A stretch of DNA of 64,000 bases from Chloroflexota bacterium (GTDB lineage: Bacteria > Chloroflexota > Dehalococcoidia > Lucifugimonadales > Lucifugimonadaceae): NCBI GenBank assembly GCA_013204555.1, contig JABMNO010000070.1, positions 1 through 64,000 of the forward strand, written 5' to 3'. Every line of letters starts with the position of its first letter. Positions within the stretch are counted from its first letter, which is position 1. Made by a program: the position numbers and the translations under genes. A model generated the notes under the pieces. That model ran no database searches, had not been told where the DNA came from, and was given only the letters and a program-made list of their open reading frames with translations. Below, one piece after another: positions 9,539 to 18,848 of this stretch.

Positions 9539-9955
9539 CTAATTCAGCGTCTTCAGGTAGGCGATGAGGTTGGCCATGTCTGAGCCTGACATGTTGGCGA
9601 AAGTTATGGGCATGATGTTGGCGAACCCGTCTACCACCACTACACCAGGTTCTCGGACCGACTGTTCAATATAGGCTGCGTCGCCCCTGACACCGATGCC
9701 TGCGAGGCCGGGACCGACGATCGTGTTATCGCCAGTGGAATGGCATGCACTGCACCCATTGGAAGTGAAGACGCCTTCTCCAATGGCCGGATCACCCGTT
9801 GTATCCGCGCGCGCTCCGTCTGCTGCGGTTGGAACTGAACTCGTCGGCGGCACGGCTGTGGTTGTGGCGAATGGCGTCTCTTCGCTGCTGCATGCAACCA
9901 CAAAGGTAATTGCCAGCACCGCCGTGACGGCGATCAGTTTCTTATCGAAGCGCAA
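9539..9955 (-). CDS. Lipoprotein cytochrome c (class I, single haem)
   Basis: About 138 residues. A lipoprotein signal ends in the lipobox VVAC, then a Thr/Pro/Ala linker, the haem motif CSACH, and a methionine-rich C-terminal part (IMPITFANMSGSDM) that supplies the likely axial Met. The start is taken as TTG 9955, with AGGAG nine bases upstream, because a longer frame to 10003 puts 16 polar residues before the signal peptide. It is divergent from the cox operon and is probably an electron donor to that oxidase. Confidence 0.88.
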   Translation of the reverse strand: MRFDKKLIAVTAVLAITFVVACSSEETPFATTTAVPPTSSVPTAADGARADTTGDPAIGEGVFTSNGCSACHSTGDNTIVGPGLAGIGVRGDAAYIEQSVREPGVVVVDGFANIMPITFANMSGSDMANLIAYLKTLN

Positions 9956-10291
9956 TCGATCCTGCTCCTGAAATATTGGGTCAACGTGAGAGGACTCGCC
10001 CATCCGGGTGGGAGATCGGCGGACCGGAGGTAACGCTAGCCCAAATCGGAGGGGAAATCACCGGTGTGACCGCACAAAAATCAACATCATCACGAGATTC
10101 TCATTTCGTAACCATTTGGTCGAGACGTATTGGCAGCGATAGCTTGCATCTTCAAACCCCAATTCGCTGCGTACTCACGCAATCCTCATGTGGGGAGCGA
10201 TAAAACTCTCCGCATTGCATTTGGTTGAGTTGAGCGATAGCCGGTTTATGGACTGACTGGTCGCAACAGCTTTATTCATGGAGGGAACGTC

Positions 10292-11032
10292 CTGAACAAG
10301 GACACGATCGCTGCCGCAATTATCTGGGCAGCTTTAACCGCGGTCGGCGAAGTGCTGATCCTCCTGTGGAACATCTTCCCCGTCGCCGCCAGCCGCGAGG
10401 CCGACATCATTGATGAGGCTTTTCTGATTCTGACGATTCTCGCCATTCCGATCATGGCGCTCGTTGTGGTCATAATGGGCTACTCCGTCCTCAAGTTCCG
10501 GAGGAGCGAGGGAGACTTTGAAGACGCCGAGTATGTGACCACGCACAAGACGTGGGTTCATTCATGGCTCATCTGGACCACCGCGCTTTGTATCGCAGTG
10601 ATCATATTTCCTGGGTGGATTGGGCTCGTCGATATCCGAGCGACCCAGAACGATGTGGCCGATGTAACGGTTGATGTTACCGGCCAGCAGTGGGTCTGGA
10701 CATATGAGTATCCAGATCTTGATGTGTCGATAATTTCGGAGCTCGTCTTACCGGTCGATAGCCTGGTCCGGTTCAATATCACGGCACGCCCTGACGATGT
10801 TCTGCACTCGTTTTGGATTCCGGCGTTCCGGATGAAAATTGACGCTGTGCCGGGACTCATCACCAAGATGGATGTCACCACCACGGAAATCGGTGAGTTC
10901 AATCATGATCAGAATTTCCGGGTGCAGTGCGCTGAACTCTGCGGTCTAAATCACGCAATCATGTTTACCCGCGTCCGAGTCGTCGAAAAAGACGAGTTTG
11001 ACGCCTGGGTGGCCGAGCACTCGGCGAGCTAG
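10292..11032 (+). CDS. coxB: Cytochrome c oxidase subunit II (CuA)
   Basis: About 246 residues from CTG 10292. Two membrane helices are followed by a cupredoxin domain with the complete CuA motif C-x3-C-x3-H-x2-M (CAELCGLNHAIM) and the upstream His of VLHSFW. The first standard start in frame is GTG 10352, but it falls inside the first helix; upstream, CTG 10292 restores the helix and has GGAGGGA five bases before it. It receives electrons from cytochrome c and passes them to subunit I. First gene of the coxB-coxA-cox4-coxC operon. Confidence 0.9.
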   Translation: MNKDTIAAAIIWAALTAVGEVLILLWNIFPVAASREADIIDEAFLILTILAIPIMALVVVIMGYSVLKFRRSEGDFEDAEYVTTHKTWVHSWLIWTTALCIAVIIFPGWIGLVDIRATQNDVADVTVDVTGQQWVWTYEYPDLDVSIISELVLPVDSLVRFNITARPDDVLHSFWIPAFRMKIDAVPGLITKMDVTTTEIGEFNHDQNFRVQCAELCGLNHAIMFTRVRVVEKDEFDAWVAEHSAS

Positions 11033-11043
11033 AGGGACATTTG

Positions 11044-12915
11044 ATGCTTACTGCTCTTTGGCCCCTCATACGGGCGATTATTTGGTCAGCGATTGGCGGT
11101 GCCATCGGGTACGGCTTCGCTTCGGGACTTGTGACGTTCACAGACCCGCCACAGAATCTTGAAGTTCAGATATCGCTTGCCTACGTTGGCGCGCTGTTGG
11201 GCTGGCTGTTCGGAATCGGTGTGTGGAAGTACTGGGGACGCGAGTGGTTCGGCTTGAAGCCCGACCACAACGAGATAAAGGGAGCATCCCGCTTCTTCTC
11301 TTTCAGCATTGACCACAAGGTCATTGGCGTTCAGTACCTGGTGACGATGGTCATCCTGTTCCTGCTTGCCGGTGCTCTGGCGATGCTGCTGCGGGTGGAG
11401 TTGGCGAACGGCTCACAGAATTTGATGAACGCGGAGCAGTACAACACCGCGATGAGCCTCCACGGCATCATCATGATCGCCGTGGCGGTGGCCACGATCA
11501 TGGGCGGCTTCTCCAACTTTGTCCTGCCTCTGATGATTGGAGCAGATGATGTCGCGTTCCCGCGACTTAACGCCCTGAGTTACTGGATAGTGCCGCCGGT
11601 TGCGGTGCTTCTAATTCTCACCCCGTTTTTTGGCGGGTTCGATACTGGCTGGACGGCTTATCCGCCGCTTTCTACGGCGGCAAACGGTCCTGATGGAACG
11701 TTGCTGTTCGCATTCGCGTTCCTGACATTCGGGCTATCGTCAATTCTTGGTGGCATGAACTTCCTGGTCACTATCATCGCCAAGCGTGCGCCCGGTATGA
11801 CGTGGGGCAGACTGCCGATATTCGTGTGGTCGGTGTTTGCAGCGGCGATCATCTCTCTAACCGCCACACAGTGGGTTGCCTACGGCCTGATCATGATCAT
11901 CCTTGAGCGGACCACAGGCATGATGTTTTTTGCGCCTACCGCAATTGATGCCGCAGGCGTGGGGCTCTCAGGCGGGAGTTCCATCCTGTTCGAGCATGTC
12001 TTCTGGTTCTACTCACACCCCGCTGTCTACATCATGATCCTGCCAGCGTTTGGGCTGGAACTGGAGATCATTAGCCACTTCACGCGCAAACCTGTATTTG
12101 CTTACAAATGGGTGGTGAGGGCCTTTTTCGCCATCGTCTTCCTTAGCTTCCTCGTCTGGGCACATCACCTGTTTACCAGTGGCATGGGCCAGAATTTGCA
12201 CGGCCCGTTCATGCTGGTTACGGAGTTGATATCAATACCAACCGGAATCGTGTTCTTAGCGGCGCTGGGGACGATGTGGCGAGGCCGAATGTGGCTCAGA
12301 ACGCCAATGTTGTTTGCGCTGGCAATGGTCTTCAACTTCTCCATTGGCGGCCTCACTGGCATCTTCCTGGCAGACGTGGCTACTGATATCAACCTGCAAG
12401 ACACCTACTTTGTGGTGGCTCACTTCCACTACACCATTGTTGGTGGTGAGATCTTTGCCATTATGGCGGCGCTGTACTACTGGTACCCAAAGATCACGGG
12501 CCGGATGTACAACGAGACGCTTGGGCGAATCCACTGGGCTGGAATGTTCCTGTTCTTCAACATGACGTTCCTGACCATGTTCATCCCCGGTGTTGAGGGA
12601 ATGAACCGCCGCGTGGCCGTCTACCCGGAGACCTTTAACGACATCAACTTTGTGGTCTCGATATTCGCGTTCCTGATGGGCCTGTCAATGATTCCGTTTG
12701 CCTACAACATGGCGAATTCTTGGATCCGAGGCGATGTGGCAGGCGATAACCCGTGGCATGCGTCAACGCTGGAGTGGCAGACCACGTCTCCACCGCCGGA
12801 AGAGAACTTTGAGCATGAGCCTGAGGTGTTTGAAGGCCCGTACAACTACGGACGAAAACGGGCGCAGGCATCCCAGCGTCCAGCCAGAACCCCCGCACCG
12901 GCAGAGGGCGACTAA
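11044..12915 (+). CDS. coxA: Cytochrome c oxidase subunit I, A2-type
   Basis: About 623 residues: one extra N-terminal hydrophobic hairpin region and then the 12-helix core. Low-spin haem His is in MSLHGIIM, the CuB/active site in FWFYSHPAVY and AHHLF, and the haem a3/low-spin pair in VAHFHY. Helix VI has YSHPAV instead of HPEV, so the glutamate proton gate of A1 oxidases is replaced by the Tyr-Ser motif that marks A2 enzymes. Start is ATG 11044, with GAGGG upstream, preferred to TTG 11041. Proton-pumping O2 reduction. Confidence 0.95.
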   Translation: MLTALWPLIRAIIWSAIGGAIGYGFASGLVTFTDPPQNLEVQISLAYVGALLGWLFGIGVWKYWGREWFGLKPDHNEIKGASRFFSFSIDHKVIGVQYLVTMVILFLLAGALAMLLRVELANGSQNLMNAEQYNTAMSLHGIIMIAVAVATIMGGFSNFVLPLMIGADDVAFPRLNALSYWIVPPVAVLLILTPFFGGFDTGWTAYPPLSTAANGPDGTLLFAFAFLTFGLSSILGGMNFLVTIIAKRAPGMTWGRLPIFVWSVFAAAIISLTATQWVAYGLIMIILERTTGMMFFAPTAIDAAGVGLSGGSSILFEHVFWFYSHPAVYIMILPAFGLELEIISHFTRKPVFAYKWVVRAFFAIVFLSFLVWAHHLFTSGMGQNLHGPFMLVTELISIPTGIVFLAALGTMWRGRMWLRTPMLFALAMVFNFSIGGLTGIFLADVATDINLQDTYFVVAHFHYTIVGGEIFAIMAALYYWYPKITGRMYNETLGRIHWAGMFLFFNMTFLTMFIPGVEGMNRRVAVYPETFNDINFVVSIFAFLMGLSMIPFAYNMANSWIRGDVAGDNPWHASTLEWQTTSPPPEENFEHEPEVFEGPYNYGRKRAQASQRPARTPAPAEGD

Positions 12916-13011
12916 GAAAGATGCATCAGACGACTCAGCGCTCCAACTTCCTATCCTGGGGGGAAAAGGGGCAAATCAGCTACTGTCAATCCTTGAGGAG
13001 AATAGCCGCTC

Positions 13012-13287
13012 ATGGCTGCTGAAACGAAAAGCAAGGCTCTCATGCGAGGCAACTATGTGATCGTGGTCCTCGCCGTGCTCACGGCGATCGAGTTCGCGAT
13101 CGCCGTCGCCATGACGGGCAACCTCTCGGCCACGTTGTTGGGCATCGTCGCTCTCATAAAAGCCGCACTGATAATCGACTACTTTATGCACTTCAAGCAG
13201 CTCTGGACCTTCGTTGCCGAAGTCTGGTACGAGATGCTGGACGCCGACCCAGACGACGCGCCAGATGACACGAGGAATGCGGCATGA
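13012..13287 (+). CDS. Cytochrome c oxidase subunit IV family protein
   Basis: 91 residues, three hydrophobic segments (YVIVVLAVLTAIEFAIAV; LLGIVALIKAALIIDYFMHF; and a weaker C-terminal one), matching the small prokaryotic COX4/CyoD-like subunit in length and in the IDYFMHF motif. A strong GAGGAGAA ribosome site precedes it. Its stop overlaps the start of coxC (ATGA). It is probably an assembly or stability subunit. Confidence 0.85.
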   Translation: MAAETKSKALMRGNYVIVVLAVLTAIEFAIAVAMTGNLSATLLGIVALIKAALIIDYFMHFKQLWTFVAEVWYEMLDADPDDAPDDTRNAA

Positions 13288-13856
13288 CCACTGCTGTGAG
13301 AAAGGCACTGCCGCAGGGTCTCGATACGGGAACAATGAACAGGCTTGGTCTGTGGCTGTTCCTGGTCTCAGACGCCTCGTTCTTCCTGGCGCTGATATCC
13401 AGTCGATTCTTCGTAGTCCGTCTTGAGACGCCGGAGGACGTCAGCCAGATTCTTGGACTTGGACTGACCATACTGCTGCTGGTGAGTTCGTTGACAGCCT
13501 ACCGGGCAGAAGTTGCAGCGGAGCATGGCGACCAGGCCAATTTCAAGCGATACATCATCGCCACCATGCTGATGGGGATCTTGTTCCTTGGCGGTGTGGG
13601 TTTCGAGTGGCATGAGGCCTACAAGCACTTCCCACCGTCAACCGGCTACGGGACGATACTGTTCACGCTAACCGGAGTGCATGCGACGCACGTATTCTCA
13701 GGTGTGCTGCTACTGGGATTCATCTACTTCAAAGGCAAAAATGGAGCCTACGGCCCGGACGACTACTACCCGGTAGAGGCCGCAGTGAAGTGGTGGCACT
13801 TCGTGGACGTAGCCTGGGTGTTCATCTACCCAACGCTCTACCTGGTGCAGATATAG
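13284..13856 (+). CDS. coxC: Cytochrome c oxidase subunit III
   Basis: 190 residues, five hydrophobic helices, shorter than the seven-helix mitochondrial type and typical of bacterial five-helix forms. Family residues are present: FEWHEAYK, TGVHATHVFSG, and VKWWHFVDVAWVFIYPTLY. Translation is coupled to the preceding gene by ATGA. Last gene of the oxidase operon, followed by a terminator. Confidence 0.94.
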   Translation: MTTAVRKALPQGLDTGTMNRLGLWLFLVSDASFFLALISSRFFVVRLETPEDVSQILGLGLTILLLVSSLTAYRAEVAAEHGDQANFKRYIIATMLMGILFLGGVGFEWHEAYKHFPPSTGYGTILFTLTGVHATHVFSGVLLLGFIYFKGKNGAYGPDDYYPVEAAVKWWHFVDVAWVFIYPTLYLVQI

Positions 13857-13873
13857 ATCCTCTCGCCTCTCTC

Positions 13874-13906
13874 AAAAAGACCCGGCTCTCCCCGCCGGGC
13901 CTTTTT
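13874..13906 (+). terminator. Rho-independent terminator of cox operon
   Basis: The stem CCCGGC/GCCGGG, flanked by AAAAAG on one side and a CCTTTTT tail on the other, lies 17 bp past the coxC stop. Confidence 0.85.
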
Positions 13907-14012
13907 CGTTGCCACGTCGCACGTATAAAAGTTGATCCGCCTGCAGCAATGCCATCGCCTCTCCACCTCATCCTGATTGTTTCGAAGCATTTCACCGATT
14001 AGCATCGACCCA

Positions 14013-14807
14013 ATGAATTCTGAATCTGCAAGACAGGCGGCCGAGTACCTTAGCCGCGCACGTACGAGCCATCGACGGTTGGATGAGCTTGCTGAGAGTA
14101 TTCGGCCGGAGGATGAGGTGGAGGCGTATCTGGTGCAGGAGCGACTGCACAAGACGCTGTCCGAGGCCGGGCACGGTAGGCTGGCAGGTCACAAGATTGG
14201 CTGCACCACTCCGATAATGCAGGAATTTCTGGGCATTCCCAACCCGTGTGCTGGAGCGGTCTTTGAGCCGACTGTAGTCCACGAGAGCGGATCGGTCGAC
14301 TTCTCTTCCTACCTTCATGTGGGTGTGGAGTGTGAGATCGCGGTGCGACTATCTAGCGATCTGCCCGCCGATGTGACACCGCATACTCGGCAGACCGTCG
14401 CTGGCGCGGTAGAGTCAGTAATGTGTGCGATTGAGATAGTGGATGATCGCTGGCTTGACTATCCGAGTGTGAGCACCCCAACGCTGATTGCCGATGATTT
14501 CTTTGGCGCTGGCGCTGTGTTGGGCAACCCGTGTACGGACTGGCAGTCGCTGGACCTTTCGGCCATCACTGGAGGCATGTCAATCAACGGGTCGAGCGTT
14601 GGCAGTGGTATTGGGGGCGACATCCTTGGTCACCCGCTTGAGGCGCTGGCGTGGATTGCGAACTCCCTGAACGGGCGCCGAAGTCTCCTTTGTGCTGGCG
14701 AGTTCGTGCTACTTGGGAGCCTGGTTCAGACGGTCTGGGTGAACAAGGGTGACGCGGTCGAGATCGATGTCGAGCACCTGGGGCGTGCATCGGTGGTGTT
14801 TGAGTAG
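14013..14807 (+). CDS. 2-keto-4-pentenoate hydratase / FAH-family enzyme
   Basis: 264 residues of the MhpD/fumarylacetoacetate-hydrolase fold, which hydrates 2-oxopent-4-enoates or decarboxylates oxo-diacids in catechol or sugar-acid breakdown. Visible blocks: GHKIGCT, the metal-ligand stretch VGVECEIAVRL, AIEIVDDRW, LGNP and GDAVEIDVEHLG near the end. Start chosen at ATG 14013; 12 upstream residues in the longer frame do not look conserved. No other meta-cleavage genes adjoin it, so the physiological substrate is unknown. Confidence 0.85.
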   Translation: MNSESARQAAEYLSRARTSHRRLDELAESIRPEDEVEAYLVQERLHKTLSEAGHGRLAGHKIGCTTPIMQEFLGIPNPCAGAVFEPTVVHESGSVDFSSYLHVGVECEIAVRLSSDLPADVTPHTRQTVAGAVESVMCAIEIVDDRWLDYPSVSTPTLIADDFFGAGAVLGNPCTDWQSLDLSAITGGMSINGSSVGSGIGGDILGHPLEALAWIANSLNGRRSLLCAGEFVLLGSLVQTVWVNKGDAVEIDVEHLGRASVVFE

Positions 14808-14870
14808 TCTCGGATTTCCACGCCCTGACAATGCCTAACTTCAGCGGTTGAAGTCAGCGTAAGGGGAAGA

Positions 14871-15458
14871 GTGGACAGAAACGAGATTAAATCGGCGCTT
14901 TATGGCCTGCTTGAAGAGCATCCAGATTTAGCCACGCCAGAAGTTCTGGAACTCCTGGAAGAGTGGTGGACTGCGGCCAGAACGAGATTCCGTTCAAAGA
15001 TGGAACCGAGGAAGGCTCGCCGAATCTCGAAACTAAGATGGGAAGAGCCTCTTCTGTCGTTCTCTATTGAGCGGCATCCATCTAGTTGGGCTCGGATTCA
15101 GCGCTGGGTTTACGACTTTGAGACCAACGAGGCGCGACTTCTAGGTGACCGTGGCGTAATCAAGAACAAACGCTATACAGCCATGGATGTTCAGAGAGAC
15201 GCCAAAAGGCTTGTGAAAGCTCTGGTGTTCGGTGGGCGACACCCCTGCGTATCTGAGAAGTCCGGAAAGATCACGATCTGGGTTACCCGACACCCAAAAA
15301 CGAAGGCCGTTTCCGGTCGCTTGCCTCAGCGGACAGCACGCGGAAGACAATTGCGGCTCAAGCAAGCCGTGGCAGACCTCATGCGCCGTCGGTACCAGTA
15401 CAAAAGGGCCAAAGAAAGCGAAAGCAAGGGCTCGCTCATCTACCTCTTGAAGTCCTGA
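14871..15458 (+). CDS. Basic protein of unknown function
   Basis: 195 residues, not recognised. A GTG start is preceded by AAGGGGAA. The first 40 residues are acidic and helical (LLEEHPDLATPEVLELLEEWW), the remainder is strongly basic with a Lys/Arg-rich C-terminus (RRRYQYKRAKES). No membrane segment or signal peptide. A nucleic-acid binding role is possible from charge only. It stands alone between the hydratase and the convergent methyltransferase. Confidence 0.6.
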   Translation: MDRNEIKSALYGLLEEHPDLATPEVLELLEEWWTAARTRFRSKMEPRKARRISKLRWEEPLLSFSIERHPSSWARIQRWVYDFETNEARLLGDRGVIKNKRYTAMDVQRDAKRLVKALVFGGRHPCVSEKSGKITIWVTRHPKTKAVSGRLPQRTARGRQLRLKQAVADLMRRRYQYKRAKESESKGSLIYLLKS

Positions 15459-15546
15459 GACCGTCGATCCACGTTGGCATCTCAGTGCCCATCTGTCTGG
15501 CGGATCATTTCAACATCAGTCGCGACGATGTTCGAATCGCGACTGG

Positions 15547-16272
15547 CTAACTCACATCCCGCACCACTCTGATGATTTTGCTGACCTGCAGCGGCTGTGT
15601 CTCGCTGTAGAGCTCTGAAAATCCGTTAGATGAAAGCGCTGCTGGCAATCTGCTGTTCCAACTTGACTCCCAGATAATTCTGAAGAGGTTTTCCGAAACC
15701 CGTTGCCAGGACGGGAATATCCTCATTCCGAGTTTCACTATCTGCCAGTAAACGGTGAAACCTTTGCGAAGCATCGGATTGGTTGGGATGATGAAATCGT
15801 GGAGGACGAGCACTCCTCCAGGCGCCATGACCGTGTCCAAACCGCTAATAAGGTCTGGGATTTCAATCAGCTTAGGGACGAACGAGCCGACGACCAGGTC
15901 AAACTGGCCGGGTAGCTGATCCATGACTTCTATCCGCATGCAGCGCAGTGATACGTTGTTCAGTCCCTTTTTGCGAGCCTTAGCTTCCGCAATGTCGACG
16001 TACTCCTGCATGAGGTCGATTCCAACAACCTCGGCATCTGGAAAGCGCTTGGCCAGCTTCATCGTGACTATGCCGGTCCCACATCCCAGATCGAGGATTC
16101 GATCGTAAGTTCGGTCTTGCGGAATCATGCGTATCAATCGCCGCTTCCACCAGATATCCATGCCAAGCGTGGCCAACCTCACGATCAGGTCATAGGTACC
16201 CGCTGTATCGACGAACATCTCTTCAAGTAGTTCTTGATCAGGGGGTGGCGTGGGTTGATCAGGCGTAGCCAT
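15547..16272 (-). CDS. Class I SAM methyltransferase, UbiE/MenG-like
   Basis: About 241 residues. SAM-binding motif I ILDLGCGTGIVTMKLAKRF, acidic loop EVVGIDL, motif II GQFDLVVGSF, then GGVLVLHDF. Start at ATG 16272, overlapping the end of the iron-sulfur subunit gene by 14 bp; the longer frame reads through that gene. Its position as last gene of the frdCAB cluster supports a role in the last step of menaquinone synthesis, supplying the quinone for that complex, but substrate cannot be fixed from sequence alone. Confidence 0.8.
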   Translation of the reverse strand: MATPDQPTPPPDQELLEEMFVDTAGTYDLIVRLATLGMDIWWKRRLIRMIPQDRTYDRILDLGCGTGIVTMKLAKRFPDAEVVGIDLMQEYVDIAEAKARKKGLNNVSLRCMRIEVMDQLPGQFDLVVGSFVPKLIEIPDLISGLDTVMAPGGVLVLHDFIIPTNPMLRKGFTVYWQIVKLGMRIFPSWQRVSENLFRIIWESSWNSRLPAALSSNGFSELYSETQPLQVSKIIRVVRDVS

Positions 16273-17029
16273 CTGCCACCGTAGATTCCTCAACCTGACT
16301 ACTCTTGCGAAGTGCCAGTAAGGCCGTTTTACGGCGCAGGTATGCAAGCCGGGAGGTTAGAGGAAGATCTTTGGGGCAGTAGTCCTCGCATGCGGCGAGT
16401 CCGATGCATCCAAAGATGCCTTCCTCAGTGCTCACGACGTCGAATACTGCTGCTTCAGGACGCCCGTCCCGGGGATCCGCGAGGAAGCGTGCTATGCGAA
16501 GCATTCCCGCCGCCCCAAGGTACTCTGGGTTCATCTGTGCAGCCCCACAGGCAGCGACACAGCACCCACACTCGATGCAGCGGTCAAGCTCATATATCTC
16601 AGCGGCCGTTTCGTTAGACATGCGGGCTTCTTCGGCGTTGGGATCGAACGGTTCACGGGCATTTATCCAGGATTGAACGCGTGTACCCATATCTCTGAAC
16701 CACTGGCCCGTATCTACCGAAAGATCAGCGACGAGTTTGAAGAACGGCAGTGGCATCAGGGTTATGTCGTTTGGAAGTGTCTCAATCCGCGTGCGACAGG
16801 CGAGTCGCGGCTTGCCGTTGACCAGGATGGCGCATGATCCACATACGGCCGCTCTGCAAACGATGTCGAACTGGAGTGATGGCTCCAACTCCTCACGTAT
16901 CCGTGTTAGTGCCGTAAAAAGCGTCATGCGCGGTGTTTCAGTCAGTTGAAACTGCACCATTCGGGGAGTCGACTCCGGGTCGAAAGGATTGTGCCGGAAG
17001 ACCCTGAAACGAAGCTCTCTATCAGGCAT
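16259..17029 (-). CDS. frdB: Succinate dehydrogenase/fumarate reductase iron-sulfur subunit
   Basis: About 256 residues. N-terminal [2Fe-2S] ferredoxin domain with CRAAVCGSC and a later Cys in PRLAC; C-terminal domain with CIECGCCVAAC and CIGLAACEDYCP, the usual set for the 4Fe and 3Fe clusters. It carries electrons between the flavoprotein and the membrane haem/quinone site. Start is ATG 17029 with GAGGGAG nine bases upstream, overlapping the flavoprotein stop. Confidence 0.93.
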   Translation of the reverse strand: MPDRELRFRVFRHNPFDPESTPRMVQFQLTETPRMTLFTALTRIREELEPSLQFDIVCRAAVCGSCAILVNGKPRLACRTRIETLPNDITLMPLPFFKLVADLSVDTGQWFRDMGTRVQSWINAREPFDPNAEEARMSNETAAEIYELDRCIECGCCVAACGAAQMNPEYLGAAGMLRIARFLADPRDGRPEAAVFDVVSTEEGIFGCIGLAACEDYCPKDLPLTSRLAYLRRKTALLALRKSSQVEESTVADGYA

Positions 17030-18848
17030 CTGACAGCGCTCCCTCTGTTTCTTTGGATCCTTCTCCATACCCTCGGTCCCCCGGAGGCAGATCGGTGATC
17101 CTCACCGGCTCATACGTAACCGACGGTCCTTCTCCGGCTTCTGGCCACGTTGCGAGGGTCCGTTTGAGCCAATTCACATCGTCTCTGTGCGGGTAGTCTT
17201 CTCGGTAGTGACTGCCCCGGCTCTCGGTTCTCATCTGGGCTCCCTGCGCAATGGTGATGGCTAGCCGGATAATCCCCGGAAGACGAAGGGCGTCCGCCAA
17301 CTCTGGATTCGCTCCTCTTCCGCTGGAACGAAGACCAAGACGAGTGGAGCGATCAAGGAGCTCACTCAATTCCATTACCGCCTCGTCTAACTCAGACCCG
17401 GTCCTGAAGATGCCGACTTTTTCAGTCAGAACCTCCGCCACGCGTTGCCGCAGTACGAGCGCGTGCTCGGAGCCGCCATTTCTGAGCTTCACTATTCGGG
17501 CTTCCGTCTGTTTTATTGACTCATGGGCCAGTTTGGTGATGGCGTTCTGCCTCACGGGAGAATCATCAGACTCGAGATATTCGGCGACACTGGCGCCAAC
17601 AATCTTCCCGGCAACGATGGTCTCTGCGACTGAATTACCTCCCAGACGGTTGAACCCATGGAGATCCCAACAAGCGGCTTCTCCGGCCGCGAACAGGCCT
17701 TCAAGTCCGTATGCCTCGCCTTTGATACTCGTCCTGATCCCGCCCATGCTGTAGTGCTGTGTTGGACGGACAGGAATAAGTTCCGTAACCGCGTTAATGC
17801 CAAGGAAATCGCGGGTGATAGTCGCGACTTCCTGCAGGTTTCGTTCGATGTGATCTTTGCCCAGATGACGGAGGTCCAGCCAGAGATGACTGCCGTAGGG
17901 ACTCTCCACGCCAAATCCCTGACGAATGTGACGCATCATGCACCGACTCACCACGTCGCGCGATGCGAGTTCCTTCTTCTCCGGCTCATAGTCAGGCATG
18001 AACCTGTGCCCGGACGCATCCAGCAAGTACCCGCCATCACCTCGACAGGCTTCGCTCACCAGGATGTCTCCCGGAACGACACCGGTCGGATGGAATTGAA
18101 CAGACTCCATGTTCCCAAGTGGTACGACTCCGGTATTGAGTGCCAGCGCCATGCCTGATCCATCGTTTATTACACCGTTTGTGGAGTGTCCATATATGCG
18201 GCCATGGCCACCTGTCGCGATGACCGTAGCGCGGGCGAGGTAGGGCCGTAGTTCTCCGGTCCGCAGGTCTCGGATCAGCGCGCCATGGCAACGCTCACCA
18301 TCCTGTATTAGTGACACCGCTTCAGTCCGGTCATGCACCGCTATTCCAAGTCGGAGAACCTCATTGTCCAGTGCATACATCAATGAATGACCAGTACCAT
18401 CGGAGGCAAAGCAGGCTCGCCAGGACTGTGTCCCGCCAAAGGCGCGGGCGGCAATCAGTCCGGCTTTTTCCTCTGACTCTTCAACCCAGATTCCGTCCGG
18501 CATCTCCCGACGGCCGGGCACGACTCGGCTCCATGGCACGCCCCAGTACGCTGTCTCACGAACGGCAGCGGGGGCAGAATCCGTGAACAGCCGCGCCACA
18601 TCCTGATCACAGCCCCAGTCTGAACCCTTTACGGTGTCGACAAAATGGACGTCGGGAGAATCATCTGCGCCGGCCGCCATGTTCGCCAGGGCAGCCTGCA
18701 TGCCCCCCTGCGCTGCAGCGGAGTGCGACCGACGAGGTGGCACAAGGGAAAGCAAGATGACGTCACTTCCTCGCGAAGCCGCTTCGATGGCGACTCGCTC
18801 CCCCGCGAGGCCGGCACCAATGACCAGCAAATCTGAGCGAACGGTCAC
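17022..18848 (-). CDS. frdA: Succinate dehydrogenase/fumarate reductase flavoprotein subunit
   Basis: About 608 residues. FAD-binding LLVIGAGLAGERVA at the N-terminus, the covalent-FAD His in RSHSAAAQGG, TGGHGRIYG, the HPTG substrate motif, and YSMGGI. The start is a GTG whose last bases form the stop of the cytochrome b gene (GTGA). Catalyses interconversion of succinate and fumarate on the cytosolic face. The longer open frame upstream lies within the cytochrome b gene and is not credible as N-terminus. Confidence 0.94.
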   Translation of the reverse strand: MTVRSDLLVIGAGLAGERVAIEAASRGSDVILLSLVPPRRSHSAAAQGGMQAALANMAAGADDSPDVHFVDTVKGSDWGCDQDVARLFTDSAPAAVRETAYWGVPWSRVVPGRREMPDGIWVEESEEKAGLIAARAFGGTQSWRACFASDGTGHSLMYALDNEVLRLGIAVHDRTEAVSLIQDGERCHGALIRDLRTGELRPYLARATVIATGGHGRIYGHSTNGVINDGSGMALALNTGVVPLGNMESVQFHPTGVVPGDILVSEACRGDGGYLLDASGHRFMPDYEPEKKELASRDVVSRCMMRHIRQGFGVESPYGSHLWLDLRHLGKDHIERNLQEVATITRDFLGINAVTELIPVRPTQHYSMGGIRTSIKGEAYGLEGLFAAGEAACWDLHGFNRLGGNSVAETIVAGKIVGASVAEYLESDDSPVRQNAITKLAHESIKQTEARIVKLRNGGSEHALVLRQRVAEVLTEKVGIFRTGSELDEAVMELSELLDRSTRLGLRSSGRGANPELADALRLPGIIRLAITIAQGAQMRTESRGSHYREDYPHRDDVNWLKRTLATWPEAGEGPSVTYEPVRITDLPPGDRGYGEGSKETEGALSDA

